DNA of 64,000 nucleotides, taken from assembly GCF_947500985.1 (NCBI RefSeq), contig NZ_CANMTX010000007.1, positions 79,987 to 143,986 on the forward strand, read 5' to 3'. Numbering within the stretch: position 1 is the first letter of the stretch; each line of letters begins with the position of its first letter. The notes under the pieces were generated by a model. It saw only the letters and a program-made list of their open reading frames with translations. It was not told the origin of the DNA and searched no databases. The position numbers and the translations under genes are program-made. Source of the stretch: an uncultured Maribacter sp. GTDB taxonomy: Bacteria; Bacteroidota; Bacteroidia; Flavobacteriales; Flavobacteriaceae. Below, piece after piece: positions 36,601 through 45,403 of the stretch.

Positions 36601-37049
36601 GAGCAGTAATACAGCGCGTTTCCAAAGCTAGTGTAACGGTTAATGGAAAACAGATTAGCTCCATCGAACAAGGTGTTTTAATACTCATCGGCATTGAAAA
36701 TGAAGATACACAAGACGATATAGATTGGCTTACAAACAAAATAGTCAACCTTCGTATTTTTAATGACGACGAAGGAGTAATGAATATGTCACTTTTAGCT
36801 ACAAAAGGCGATGCAATTGTGGTTAGTCAATTTACGCTACACGCAAGTACTAAAAAAGGAAATCGCCCATCTTATATAAAAGCTGCACGACCAGAAGTAG
36901 CTATTCCACTATACGAAGCTTTTATTGCTACTATGGAATCTAAAATGGATAAGAAAGTTGGTACAGGTATCTTTGGGGCAGATATGAAGGTAGAATTGTT
37001 GAATGATGGACCTGTGACTATACTTATTGATACAAAAAATAAAGATTAA
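36597..37049 (+). CDS. dtd: D-aminoacyl-tRNA deacylase
   Basis: 150 aa, the full usual length. It removes D-amino acids wrongly loaded on tRNA. MRAVIQRVSKASVTV, VSQFTLHASTKKGNRPSY (catalytic region) and LNDGPVTI (the Gly-cisPro motif) are all present. It overlaps rsgA by four bases and the next gene by one base, so the three are likely translated in series. Confidence 0.97.
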   Translation: MRAVIQRVSKASVTVNGKQISSIEQGVLILIGIENEDTQDDIDWLTNKIVNLRIFNDDEGVMNMSLLATKGDAIVVSQFTLHASTKKGNRPSYIKAARPEVAIPLYEAFIATMESKMDKKVGTGIFGADMKVELLNDGPVTILIDTKNKD

Positions 37050-37375
37050 TGAATATCGAAAACGCACAACTAGAAGTAGATAACTGGATCAAAGAGCATG
37101 GCGTTCGTTACTTTAATGAGCTGACCAATATGGCGCAGTTGACAGAAGAAGTAGGCGAGGTCGCTAGAATTATTGCTAGACGGTATGGTGAGCAAAGCGA
37201 AAAGGAATCTGATAAGAACAAAGATCTGGGCGAAGAATTGGCAGATGTAATGTTTGTGGTATTATGTTTGGCAAATCAGACAGGTATCGATTTACAACAA
37301 GCTTTTGATAAAAAGTTAGATTTAAAAACAAAGCGTGATCATGACCGTCATCACAACAATAAAAAGTTGAAATAG
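37049..37375 (+). CDS. MazG-like nucleotide pyrophosphohydrolase
   Basis: 108 aa. All-alpha NTP pyrophosphatase: EEVGEVARIIARRYG and DLGEELADVMFVVLCLANQTG supply the ExxE and ExxD magnesium ligands. Members hydrolyse NTPs or non-canonical dNTPs and so sanitise the nucleotide pool. It begins on the last base of the dtd stop codon. Confidence 0.92.
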   Translation: MNIENAQLEVDNWIKEHGVRYFNELTNMAQLTEEVGEVARIIARRYGEQSEKESDKNKDLGEELADVMFVVLCLANQTGIDLQQAFDKKLDLKTKRDHDRHHNNKKLK

Positions 37376-37378
37376 GCG

Positions 37379-37386
37379 TATATTTG
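37379..37386 (+). promoter_or_regulatory. -7 box before aroA
   Basis: TATATTTG is an exact TAnnTTTG match, 26 bases before the TTG start of aroA. Confidence 0.45.
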
Positions 37387-37412
37387 GCGTTCTATTTTTA
37401 AAACCATACGCT

Positions 37413-38642
37413 TTGAAACTTCACTTAACTGGTCCGTCAAATCACAAATTAAAAGATACTATAACTATTACAGGTTCTAAAAGTGAATCTAACCGTAGTT
37501 TATTATTGGCGGCATTATATCCAGATATTAAAATTGAAAATATTTCAAATTCTGATGATGCCCAGGTAATGGCAAAAGGTTTGAAAATTTCAGAGGGTAC
37601 GGTAGATATTCATCATGCTGGTACGGCAATGCGTTTCTTAACAGGGTATTTCTCTTCTCAAGAAGGTAAAGATGTAATTCTTACCGGATCTAAAAGAATG
37701 ACCGAAAGACCTATTAAAATTCTTGTGGAAGCTTTAAGGACATTAGGGGCAGAAATCTCTTATGTACAAGATGAAGGGTATCCGCCTATAAAAATTAAAG
37801 GTCAACGAATTGTAAAAGATAAAGTAAGTCTGCCTGCTAATGTGAGCAGTCAGTACATTTCTTCTTTGTTATTAATTGCACCAAGTTTAGAAAACGGACT
37901 AGAATTAGAACTGGTCGGTAAAATTACTTCGGTACCATATATTAAAATGACTTTAGCATTGCTTGAAGAAATTGGTGTAGAAACCTCTTTTGAAGGTAAT
38001 ATGATTAAAGTTTCACCGAAAGCAAAAGTAGTACCTACAACTTTGGTGGTAGAATCTGACTGGAGTTCGGCATCTTACTTCTATGGTATTTGTGCACTTG
38101 CAGCATCAGGTACTGAAATTACCTTATCTGCATATAAAAAGAAAAGTTTACAAGGTGATAGCGTGCTTGCAGATATTTATACTGCATTTGGTGTAGAAAC
38201 TACCTTTGGTGAGAATAAAGTCACCTTAAAAAAGACCGATAAAAAAGTATTGGCAGCAAATGAATTCGATTTAGCCAATGCTCCGGATATTGCACAAACT
38301 ATTGCAGTTACTTGTTTCGGATTAGGAGTTGGTTGTCATTTAATTGGTCTACACACTCTAAAAATCAAAGAAACTGATCGATTGGAAGCATTACATACAG
38401 AGCTTTCTAAATTAGGTGCGAATATTTCGGTAACTGATAAAACACTTACTATAGAGCCAACGACTGAAATTAACGCAGATGTAGCTATAGATACCTATAA
38501 CGATCATAGAATGGCAATGGCTTTTGCACCGTTGGCAATGAAAACTACTCTTTTTGTGAATGATGCAGAAGTGGTTTCTAAGTCATATCCTGATTTTTGG
38601 AATGACCTAAAGCAACTAGATTTCAGTATAAAAGAATTATAA
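37413..38642 (+). CDS. aroA: 3-phosphoshikimate 1-carboxyvinyltransferase (EPSP synthase)
   Basis: 409 aa. It joins PEP to shikimate-3-phosphate, the sixth step to chorismate. GSKSESNRSLLLAAL, HHAGTAMRFLTGYF, SDWSSASYFYGI, LKIKETDRLEAL and DHRMAMAFAPLA are diagnostic. The start is TTG (37413): no ATG occurs before the conserved KLHLTGPSNHKLKDTI segment. The length is somewhat below the usual 420-430. A -7 box lies just upstream, so it has its own promoter despite standing 37 bases after the mazG-like gene. Confidence 0.95.
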   Translation: MKLHLTGPSNHKLKDTITITGSKSESNRSLLLAALYPDIKIENISNSDDAQVMAKGLKISEGTVDIHHAGTAMRFLTGYFSSQEGKDVILTGSKRMTERPIKILVEALRTLGAEISYVQDEGYPPIKIKGQRIVKDKVSLPANVSSQYISSLLLIAPSLENGLELELVGKITSVPYIKMTLALLEEIGVETSFEGNMIKVSPKAKVVPTTLVVESDWSSASYFYGICALAASGTEITLSAYKKKSLQGDSVLADIYTAFGVETTFGENKVTLKKTDKKVLAANEFDLANAPDIAQTIAVTCFGLGVGCHLIGLHTLKIKETDRLEALHTELSKLGANISVTDKTLTIEPTTEINADVAIDTYNDHRMAMAFAPLAMKTTLFVNDAEVVSKSYPDFWNDLKQLDFSIKEL

Positions 38643-38654
38643 TTAACGTTTTAC

Positions 38655-38686
38655 TTGACAAGGCCTATCTGCAGATTGTATATTTG
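38655..38686 (+). promoter_or_regulatory. Promoter of queA (-33 and -7)
   Basis: TTGAC at 38655 and TATATTTG at 38679-38686 are separated by about 20 bases, a good fit to the Bacteroidota -33/-7 pattern. Confidence 0.75.
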
Positions 38687-38721
38687 CAGCCGCAATTTGC
38701 TACAATAAATATAACAGCTAC

Positions 38722-39771
38722 ATGAAATTATCAAATTTTAGTTTTGAGCTTCCAGACGAATTATTGGCGGAGCATCCATCTGAAAATAGAGATGAGTCTA
38801 AATTAATGGTTATCCACAGAGAGACCGGAAAAATTGAGCACAAGATGTTCAAAGACATGATCGACTATTTTGATGAAGGTGATGTTATGGTTCTTAATAA
38901 CACTAAAGTTTTTCCTGCTCGTTTATACGGTAACAAGGAAAAAACTGGTGCGCGTATAGAGGTTTTTCTTTTACGTGAGTTGAACGAAGAGCAACGTCTA
39001 TGGGATGTTCTTGTAGATCCTGCACGTAAAATACGTATTGGTAACAAGCTATATTTTGGTGATGATGAAACATTGGTAGCTGAGGTTATTGATAACACTA
39101 CTTCTAGAGGTAGAACATTACGTTTCTTATATGATGGTGCTTACGTAGATTTCAGAAGAAAACTAAGAGAGCTAGGGGAAACTCCGTTACCTAAGTATAT
39201 TAAAAGAGATGTTGAGCCAGAAGATGAAGGTCGTTACCAAACTATTTATGCAAAGCATGAAGGTGCGGTTGCTGCTCCTACAGCTGGTCTTCACTTCTCT
39301 AAACACTTATTAAAGCGTTTAGAAATTAAAGGTGTTGATTTTGCTGAATTAACTTTACATGTTGGTTTAGGTACATTTAACCCAGTAGAAGTTGAAGATC
39401 TTTCTAAGCATAAAATGGATAGCGAAGAGCTATTTATTGATGAGAAAGCTACAGATATTGTTAATAATGCTAAGAGAGAAAAGCGTCGTATTTGTGCTGT
39501 AGGTACAACTGCAATGAGAGGTTTAGAAAGTGCGGTTTCATCGAAGCATACTTTGAATACTTATGAAGGTTGGACAAATAAGTTCATTTTCCCTCCATAT
39601 GATTTTAGTATCGCTAATGCAATGATTACTAATTTCCACTTACCAAAATCTACATTATTGATGATGGTATCTGCATTTATGGGTCATGATTTAATGAACA
39701 AAGCATATAAAGAAGCAATACTGGAAAACTATAAGTTCTATTCTTATGGTGATGCCATGTTGATTATATAA
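38722..39771 (+). CDS. queA: tRNA preQ1 S-adenosylmethionine ribosyltransferase-isomerase
   Basis: 349 aa. It moves and rearranges the ribose of SAM onto preQ1-modified tRNA, giving epoxyqueuosine at position 34. [85 protein letters not shown] and [16 protein letters not shown] cover the whole family profile. It is a single gene with a good promoter and a terminator behind it. Confidence 0.97.
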   Translation: MKLSNFSFELPDELLAEHPSENRDESKLMVIHRETGKIEHKMFKDMIDYFDEGDVMVLNNTKVFPARLYGNKEKTGARIEVFLLRELNEEQRLWDVLVDPARKIRIGNKLYFGDDETLVAEVIDNTTSRGRTLRFLYDGAYVDFRRKLRELGETPLPKYIKRDVEPEDEGRYQTIYAKHEGAVAAPTAGLHFSKHLLKRLEIKGVDFAELTLHVGLGTFNPVEVEDLSKHKMDSEELFIDEKATDIVNNAKREKRRICAVGTTAMRGLESAVSSKHTLNTYEGWTNKFIFPPYDFSIANAMITNFHLPKSTLLMMVSAFMGHDLMNKAYKEAILENYKFYSYGDAMLII

Positions 39772-39809
39772 GTTCAAAATATATCCTTTTTAAAAAGGAC
39801 AAAATAATA

Positions 39810-39848
39810 AAATCCCGCTTTATCACATATTGAGAAAGCGGGATTTTT
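39810..39848 (+). terminator. Terminator of queA
   Basis: AATCCCGCTTT / AAAGCGGGATT stem with a 12-base loop and T5. A smaller TCCTTTTTAAAAAGGA palindrome (39784-39799) precedes it. Confidence 0.9.
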
Positions 39849-39876
39849 ATCACTAGTAATACCTACCTTTAAAAAG

Positions 39877-40920
39877 ATGGAAGAAATAAAGAAAAAAGAT
39901 ATTCGGGCACTAACGCGAGAGCAGCTTAGAGAATTCTTTGTTTCTAACGGTGACAAAGCTTTTCGTGGTAACCAGGTTTATGAATGGTTATGGCAGAAAG
40001 CAGCTTATTCTTTTGATGTGATGACTAATCTATCAAAGGAAACTAGAGAAATGCTAGAGGCTAATTTTGTAATCAACCATATTAAGGTAGATTTAATGCA
40101 GCGTAGTAGTGATGGTACCATTAAAAATGCCGTTCGTTTACATGACGATTTAATTGTAGAGTCGGTCTTGATTCCTACGAAGTCAAGAACCACTGCCTGT
40201 GTATCTAGTCAGGTAGGTTGTAGTTTAGACTGTAGGTTCTGTGCAACGTCTCGTTTAAAACGTATGCGAAATCTGAATCCTGATGAGATTTATGATCAAG
40301 TTGTTGCTATAGACAATGAAAGTCGCTTGTATTTTGAAAGACCATTGAGCAACATTGTTTTTATGGGGATGGGAGAGCCTTTAATGAACTATAACAATGT
40401 CTTGAAGGCAATTGATAAGATTACTTCTCCTGACGGATTGGGGATGTCTCCAAAACGAATTACGGTTTCAACTTCTGGTGTGCCTAAGTTAATTAAGAAA
40501 ATGGCAGATGATGAGGTGAAATTCAAATTGGCTGTTTCATTACATTCCGCGATCGATGAAATTAGAACATCTATTATGCCGTTTAATGCCAAGTTTACAT
40601 TGAGTGACTTGCGAGAGTCTTTAGTGTATTGGTATGAGAAAACAAGAAGTAGAATTACTTACGAATATGTAGTTTGGGACGGAATCAACGACGCCCAAAA
40701 AGATGTTGATGCATTGGTAGAATTCTGCCGTTTCGCACCATCTAAAGTAAATCTAATAGAATATAACCCTATTGATGATGGCGAGTTTAAACAAGCTTCT
40801 AACGCGGCCATAGACCGCTATGTTAATACATTAGAAAAGAATAATATAGTTGTAACCGTTCGTCGTTCTAGAGGAAAGGATATTGATGCCGCATGCGGAC
40901 AGTTAGCGAATAAAAGTTAG
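39877..40920 (+). CDS. rlmN: 23S rRNA (adenine2503-C2)-methyltransferase
   Basis: 347 aa. It is a radical SAM enzyme methylating C2 of A2503 in 23S rRNA and A37 of some tRNAs. The cluster motif CxxxCxxC is in QVGCSLDCRFCATSRL. MGMGEPLMNYNNVLKAI, the methyl-accepting Cys region VRRSRGKDIDAACGQL and INDAQKDVDALVEFC are typical. RALTREQLREFFVSNGDKAFRGNQVYEWLWQKA is the N-terminal HhH-like part. A repeat-rich spacer begins right after the stop. Confidence 0.97.
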   Translation: MEEIKKKDIRALTREQLREFFVSNGDKAFRGNQVYEWLWQKAAYSFDVMTNLSKETREMLEANFVINHIKVDLMQRSSDGTIKNAVRLHDDLIVESVLIPTKSRTTACVSSQVGCSLDCRFCATSRLKRMRNLNPDEIYDQVVAIDNESRLYFERPLSNIVFMGMGEPLMNYNNVLKAIDKITSPDGLGMSPKRITVSTSGVPKLIKKMADDEVKFKLAVSLHSAIDEIRTSIMPFNAKFTLSDLRESLVYWYEKTRSRITYEYVVWDGINDAQKDVDALVEFCRFAPSKVNLIEYNPIDDGEFKQASNAAIDRYVNTLEKNNIVVTVRRSRGKDIDAACGQLANKS

Positions 40921-41228
40921 AAGTACAAAGTATTAAGTGCGTGGTACGAAGTGGAAAGTACAAAGTAAAGAGTACAAAGTATTAAGTAGGAAGTCTGAAG
41001 TTAGAAAAGAGAAAATAGAGTTTAGAAAATAGACTTGTTGCGAGGTGTTGTATTTGGTAAAGCTAAATGTTGTTGCTATAAGCAAAAACCAGACTTAAGA
41101 AATACGAAATGCTATGTAAATAATACCAAGGTGAAATTGAGAAATAGAGTATTTAGAAAAATGAACTATTAGGGAAATTGCTTACATAATATCTTATTAC
41201 TTAATACTAAAAAATGCGAAGCGTTAAA

Positions 41229-41256
41229 GCCAAAAGCCAAAAGCCAAAAGCCAAAA
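41229..41256 (+). repeat. GCCAAAA heptamer array, 4 units
   Basis: Four exact in-phase copies of GCCAAAA, followed by GCATTTTT. Confidence 0.95.
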
Positions 41257-41261
41257 GCATT

Positions 41262-41312
41262 TTTGAACTTGAACTTGAACTTGAACTTGAACTTGAATTT
41301 TGAACTTGAACT
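41262..41312 (+). repeat. GAACTT hexamer array
   Basis: About eight copies of a 6-bp unit (TTGAAC phase), with one longer interruption (ATTTTGAAC). Confidence 0.93.
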
Positions 41313-41321
41313 TATTTTTTT

Positions 41322-41360
41322 CCAGCAACCAACAACCAACAACCAACAACCAACAACCAA
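41322..41360 (-). repeat. CCAACAA heptamer array
   Basis: CCAGCAA, then four exact CCAACAA, then CCAA. This is the reverse complement of the TTGTTGG unit found at 1380 and 18011. Confidence 0.95.
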
Positions 41361-41413
41361 TCCCTTTAAACCATTATCTCCTCTCGTAGTACTGTTAACT
41401 GCTTGCTTTTGAC

Positions 41414-41421
41414 TAATTTTG
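41414..41421 (+). promoter_or_regulatory. -7 box before the polyprenyl synthase gene
   Basis: TAATTTTG is an exact TAnnTTTG match 20 bases before the CTG at 41441. Confidence 0.5.
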
Positions 41422-41440
41422 CCGTTCTAATAAAGAGCAA

Positions 41441-42418
41441 CTGAAAATAGTAGCACAAATAAAGGAACCTGTTTATCAGGAAATGGAGCTGTTTGAATCT
41501 AAGTTTAGAGATTCAATGACCTCTAAGGTTGCGCTACTCAATAGAATCACCCATTACATCGTAAATCGCAAAGGGAAGCAAATGCGCCCTATGTTCGTTT
41601 TTCTAACAGCAAAACTGTTGAATGACGGAGAGGTGAACGAGCGTACCTACCGTGGTGCTTCGGTTATAGAATTGATACATACCGCAACATTGGTTCATGA
41701 TGATGTGGTCGATGAAAGCAATAAACGCAGGGGATTCTTCTCAATAAATGCCCTTTGGAAAAATAAGATTGCCGTTTTGGTTGGCGATTATTTATTGTCT
41801 AAAGGTCTATTATTATCCATAGATAATGAAGATTTTGATTTGCTCAAAATTATCTCTGTTGCCGTTCGCGAAATGAGCGAGGGCGAATTATTGCAGATAG
41901 AGAAAGCAAGGCGTCTAGATATCACCGAAGATGTCTATTACGATATTATCAGACAAAAAACTGCAACATTGATAGCAGCATGCTGTTCTCTCGGTGCTTG
42001 TTCAGTAAAGCCCGAAAGCGAAGATGTAGAAACTTTCAGGAAATTCGGAGAACTCTGCGGTATGGCATTTCAGATCAAAGATGATCTTTTTGATTATGGA
42101 ACCAAACAAATAGGAAAGCCAACCGGTATTGATATTAAAGAGCAAAAAATGACTTTGCCATTAATATATGCGCTAAACCACTGTACCAAAAAAGAGAAAA
42201 GCTGGGTCATCAATTCTATCAAAAACCATAACCAGGATAAAAAGCGCGTTAAAGAAGTTATCGCTTTTGTAAAGGATAAAGGCGGATTGGATTATGCGGT
42301 AACTAAAATGCTGCAGTATAGAGATGAGGCGTTAAATCTGCTAAGCACGTATCCTGATTCTGAGTATAAAAGTGCTTTAGAGTTGATGGTGAATTACGTG
42401 GTGGATCGTAAAAAGTAA
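41441..42418 (+). CDS. Polyprenyl (octaprenyl-type) diphosphate synthase
   Basis: It chain-elongates isoprenyl diphosphates, probably for menaquinone side chains. The first Asp-rich motif is HDDVVDES, followed by NKRRGFFSIN; the second is IKDDLFDYGTKQIGKPTGID. The first ATG is at 41483 (311 aa), but the 14 codons before it read LKIVAQIKEPVYQE, matching the N-terminus I expect in flavobacterial homologues (KIVxQIKxPI). An in-frame stop lies before 41441 and no ATG, GTG or TTG is available, so a CTG start at 41441 (325 aa) is proposed. If wrong, the start is 41483. Confidence 0.88.
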   Translation: MKIVAQIKEPVYQEMELFESKFRDSMTSKVALLNRITHYIVNRKGKQMRPMFVFLTAKLLNDGEVNERTYRGASVIELIHTATLVHDDVVDESNKRRGFFSINALWKNKIAVLVGDYLLSKGLLLSIDNEDFDLLKIISVAVREMSEGELLQIEKARRLDITEDVYYDIIRQKTATLIAACCSLGACSVKPESEDVETFRKFGELCGMAFQIKDDLFDYGTKQIGKPTGIDIKEQKMTLPLIYALNHCTKKEKSWVINSIKNHNQDKKRVKEVIAFVKDKGGLDYAVTKMLQYRDEALNLLSTYPDSEYKSALELMVNYVVDRKK

Positions 42419-42535
42419 ATCCGTCAAAAAATATTTCTCTTTTTATTATTTCTAAATAACTGTATGTCAGTATTTTAGAAATTAATTTTATTTTTTGTTT
42501 ATCTTCAGGCAACTATAGCTACTTCTTCTGCGTCT

Positions 42536-43126
42536 ATGCTAATAGAAGACCAAACCAATATTTTGAAAATTATACCTTTTTATAAAAACGAGAAGCAGCT
42601 CATTAAAAAAGCAACATCGGGTAACCGTGATGCGCAAGAGCGTTTGTATAAAAAACATGCTCCAAAAATGTTGAGTGTCTGCCGTCAGTATATAAAGGAT
42701 ATTCATTTTGCGGAGGATGTCATGGTACAAGGTTTTCTGAAAATGTTCAACAAGCTAAATTCATTTAAGTTCGAAGGTAGTTTTGAAGGATGGTTAAGGC
42801 GTATAATGATTCGAGAAAGTATCTCTTATTTACGAAAGCAGCAGTTTGTGGTGTATGATGATGAGGTGTACGAAAAAAATCAATCTGAAAAAATATCGCA
42901 AAGTACCGATTTAGATACCGAGCATATTCAACAATTGATAGATGCTTTACCACAAGGCTATAAAATGGTGTTTGTATTATATACCGTAGAAGGGTATAAG
43001 CATAAAGAAATCGCAGAAATGCTTTCCATAACCGAAAGCACTTCAAAAACACAGTTATTAAAAGCCCGAAAATTGCTTCAAGAACAATTAAGGAAACAAA
43101 ATATTATAGGGTATGGAAACCGATAA
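42536..43126 (+). CDS. ECF-type RNA polymerase sigma factor
   Basis: 196 aa. Region 2 is LYKKHAPKMLSVCRQYIKDIHFAEDVMVQGFLKMFNKL with FEGSFEGWLRRIMIRESISYLRK. Region 4 is LPQGYKMVFVLYTVEGYKHKEIAEMLSITESTSKTQLLKARKLL, a helix-turn-helix. It overlaps the next gene, a membrane protein, by 14 bases; this pairing is typical of sigma/anti-sigma modules. The first 18 residues are a non-conserved extension. The target genes are unknown; the envelope protein at 43951 is a candidate. Confidence 0.93.
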   Translation: MLIEDQTNILKIIPFYKNEKQLIKKATSGNRDAQERLYKKHAPKMLSVCRQYIKDIHFAEDVMVQGFLKMFNKLNSFKFEGSFEGWLRRIMIRESISYLRKQQFVVYDDEVYEKNQSEKISQSTDLDTEHIQQLIDALPQGYKMVFVLYTVEGYKHKEIAEMLSITESTSKTQLLKARKLLQEQLRKQNIIGYGNR

Positions 43127-43862
43127 ATTTGAAAAACATATTAAATCCAAGTTGCAAGAGCGAGAGATTAATCCCTCAGAAAATGCTTGGTCAAAAATAT
43201 CATCAAAGTTAAATAATGATGATACAAAAAAGAAACCAGTGTATTTGTGGTTGGGCGTTGCGGCTAGTATTGTAGTGTTGTTAGGTGTTGCTTTATTTTA
43301 TTTTAATAGTGCTAATGAGTTAAACGAATCACCAATAGAATTGGTAGATGTAGAAGACAAAAATAAGGTTGAAGATGTAATCACTAAAGACCCAGCTCAG
43401 CTTGAAGAAGAACACGTAGTTGTTCTGCAAACAGAAACAAAACCGAAGAGTATAGCTTTAGAAGAGGTAGAAATTGAAGTACCTAAGGCAAAAGAGAATA
43501 TCATTTTAGATGATGCTATTGAAGTAGCAGTTGTAGAGAAAGTATCTGTAGACGAATTTAATTTTAGATTAAAAGTATCAGATGAAATCATTAATTCTAA
43601 AATAGCGGATATTGTGGCACAAGTAGATATATTAGAGCAAAGTAGCGCAGTTACTGATGCCGAAGTAGATTCGTTGTTGAAACGCGCACAAGATGAAATT
43701 TTAAGAGAACGAATATTTAGTACAGATAATACTGTCGATGCAATGGCTTTGTTGACAGAGGTTGAAGAAGAACTTGATCAATCTTTCCGAGACCAAATTT
43801 TTAATTCTTTAAAAGCCGGTTTTATAAAAGTGCGAACTGCAGTGGCAGACCGCAATAATTAA
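43113..43862 (+). CDS. Putative anti-sigma factor, single-pass membrane protein
   Basis: 249 aa. A cytoplasmic N-terminus (METDKFEKHIKSKLQEREINPSENAWSKISSKL) precedes one membrane helix (YLWLGVAASIVVLLGVALFYF, about 44-64) and a long acidic outer region with predicted helices. The N-terminal segment resembles those of other flavobacterial genes located right after ECF sigma genes. It overlaps the sigma gene by 14 bases. Function is inferred from position and topology. Confidence 0.72.
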   Translation: METDKFEKHIKSKLQEREINPSENAWSKISSKLNNDDTKKKPVYLWLGVAASIVVLLGVALFYFNSANELNESPIELVDVEDKNKVEDVITKDPAQLEEEHVVVLQTETKPKSIALEEVEIEVPKAKENIILDDAIEVAVVEKVSVDEFNFRLKVSDEIINSKIADIVAQVDILEQSSAVTDAEVDSLLKRAQDEILRERIFSTDNTVDAMALLTEVEEELDQSFRDQIFNSLKAGFIKVRTAVADRNN

Positions 43863-43950
43863 TCGAACACAAATAGTTTTATTCTACACCTCTATAAAAT
43901 GCTATAGGGACAGGGAGCGGAGTTTTATTCATCAAAAAATCAAAATCGAA

Positions 43951-45024
43951 ATGAGAACAATTACAATGTATTTAATAGTGGTGTTGACACTTTTTATGGT
44001 GCAATATTCAGCAGCACAAGAAGATTATCAAAAGAAAATTGAAACTTTAAAAGAACAAAAAGCTAAAATTACCCAGCAAGAAAAGGAAGCTTTAAAATAC
44101 GAAGTTGAAAACATTAATGAACGACTCCAAAACGGAAGTATAACGGTTGACGAAGCAAATTCAAAAAAACAAGAGGCGGCTGAAAAAAGGGCTTTGAATA
44201 TTGAAAATAGAATTTCAATCATAGAGAATCAAATTAATCTTTTAGAACGTAATGAAGGTAAAACACTAGTTTTAATTGAGTTTGATACGATTTCAGATAA
44301 AGGTCTTCGTTTGGGTGTAGATATTAACGGAAAACCTGCGGTATTTTTCAAATCTAAGAATTGGAAAAGTGAAATACGATATGACAGAAGAACGTATTCG
44401 GATTTTGTAATGGCCGTAGGTCTTAATAACGCAATTGTAGAAGGTCAATCTCTTAACGATTCACCTTACAAGATAGGTGGTAGTAGATTTTTTGAAATGG
44501 GATGGCAATGGCGAACTAGGGTGTTTAAAAACACCAATTTTCTTAGATTTAATTACGGATTTTCATTTCAGTTTAACGGATTAAAACCTAAGGATAATCA
44601 GTATTTAGTTTCGCTAGAGAATGGACAGTCTGAACTTCAAGAGTTTGAATATGAGTTAAATAAATCTAAGTTTAGAATGGATAACCTGGTTTTTCCTATT
44701 CATTTTGAATTTGGACCTTCCAAGCTAAAAACCACAGAGAAGACAATTCGCTACTCATTAAAAGATCAATTTAGGTTGGGTCTTGGAGGGTACGGTGGGT
44801 TTAATTTGGGTACACGTCAAAAATTAAAATATAGTCTTGATGGTGATAATGTAAAAGATAAGTTGAAGCGAAGCTATAATACGAATGACCTCATTTATGG
44901 TTTAAGTGCTTATGCAGGTGTAGATGGTGTTTTACTGTATGTGAAATATGATTTAAACCCAATATTTAAAGATGCCGTTGTAGAGCAGCACAACATTTCA
45001 CTAGGTCTCCGTTTCGACCTTTAA
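43951..45024 (+). CDS. Outer membrane beta-barrel protein with coiled-coil N-terminus
   Basis: 357 aa. Signal peptide TITMYLIVVLTLFMVQYSAAQ, then a long charged coiled coil (about 24-105: KKIETLKEQKAKITQQEKEALKYEVENINERLQ), then a strand-rich domain ending in HNISLGLRFDL with a C-terminal aromatic pattern, typical of barrels. It stands 89 bases after the anti-sigma gene and may be part of the same regulon. Function unknown. Confidence 0.72.
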   Translation: MRTITMYLIVVLTLFMVQYSAAQEDYQKKIETLKEQKAKITQQEKEALKYEVENINERLQNGSITVDEANSKKQEAAEKRALNIENRISIIENQINLLERNEGKTLVLIEFDTISDKGLRLGVDINGKPAVFFKSKNWKSEIRYDRRTYSDFVMAVGLNNAIVEGQSLNDSPYKIGGSRFFEMGWQWRTRVFKNTNFLRFNYGFSFQFNGLKPKDNQYLVSLENGQSELQEFEYELNKSKFRMDNLVFPIHFEFGPSKLKTTEKTIRYSLKDQFRLGLGGYGGFNLGTRQKLKYSLDGDNVKDKLKRSYNTNDLIYGLSAYAGVDGVLLYVKYDLNPIFKDAVVEQHNISLGLRFDL

Positions 45025-45043
45025 TAAAATATTCATCAATCAA

Positions 45044-45087
45044 ATTAGCTGTGGTGCCGTGTGTTAAAACCGGTTACTACAGCTAAT
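45044..45087. terminator. Possible bidirectional terminator hairpin
   Basis: ATTAGCTGTGGT pairs with ACTACAGCTAAT (one G-U pair) across a 20-base loop. It lies between convergent genes, but no clear T run follows. Confidence 0.5.
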
Positions 45088-45094
45088 TATTTGT

Positions 45095-45334
45095 TTAAGA
45101 AAGTTCTCGATTCATCTCTTCGGTAAACTCATTCTCATAATAACCACGTTTACATTGACTACATTCTATCGCAGTAGTACTAGAGATTTTAAATAGCTTT
45201 ATCCAAAAGATATGAAAATAGTTCTTTTGGGTAATAGCACTTAAAGTTCCGCGTTGCTGGCAATACGAACATGTACTGTTAAAAAGTTTTTTAGTTTCTG
45301 GCTTTCCTGATCTAGTGCCAAAGAATAGAATCAT
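45095..45334 (-). CDS. Small zinc-ribbon protein
   Basis: 79 aa. Two Cys pairs are present, CSYCQQRGT and CSQCKRGY, about 35 residues apart with a hydrophobic stretch between, the layout of short zinc-ribbon proteins. MILFFGTRSG is the typical opening of this family. Role unknown, perhaps nucleic acid or protein binding. It is convergent with the gene at 43951 and divergent from dnaG. Confidence 0.78.
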   Translation of the reverse strand: MILFFGTRSGKPETKKLFNSTCSYCQQRGTLSAITQKNYFHIFWIKLFKISSTTAIECSQCKRGYYENEFTEEMNRELS

Positions 45335-45403
45335 TATTACTATTTTTGATAGTTCTAATTTACCAAAATTATTTATCTCCTTCAGAGGGATTAAGGTCGA
45401 AAT

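Larger units (their letters stand above)
40921..41440 (+). other. Repeat-filled spacer between rlmN and the polyprenyl synthase gene
   Basis: About 520 bases without a credible gene. It starts with AAGTACAAAGTATTAAGT-type degenerate repeats from 40921, continues with AGTTAGAAAAGAGAAAATAGA and a GTATTTGGTAAAGCTAAA segment (related to 53149-53220), then TACTTAATACTAAAA and GCGAAGCGTTAAA (41197-41228), which recur at 63878. It ends with three tandem arrays listed separately. Confidence 0.85.

Noticed and set aside
41169..41360. ORF on the minus strand across the GAACTT and CCAACAA arrays
   Set aside because: Its residues (repeated KF, then VVGCW) merely reflect tandem repeats.
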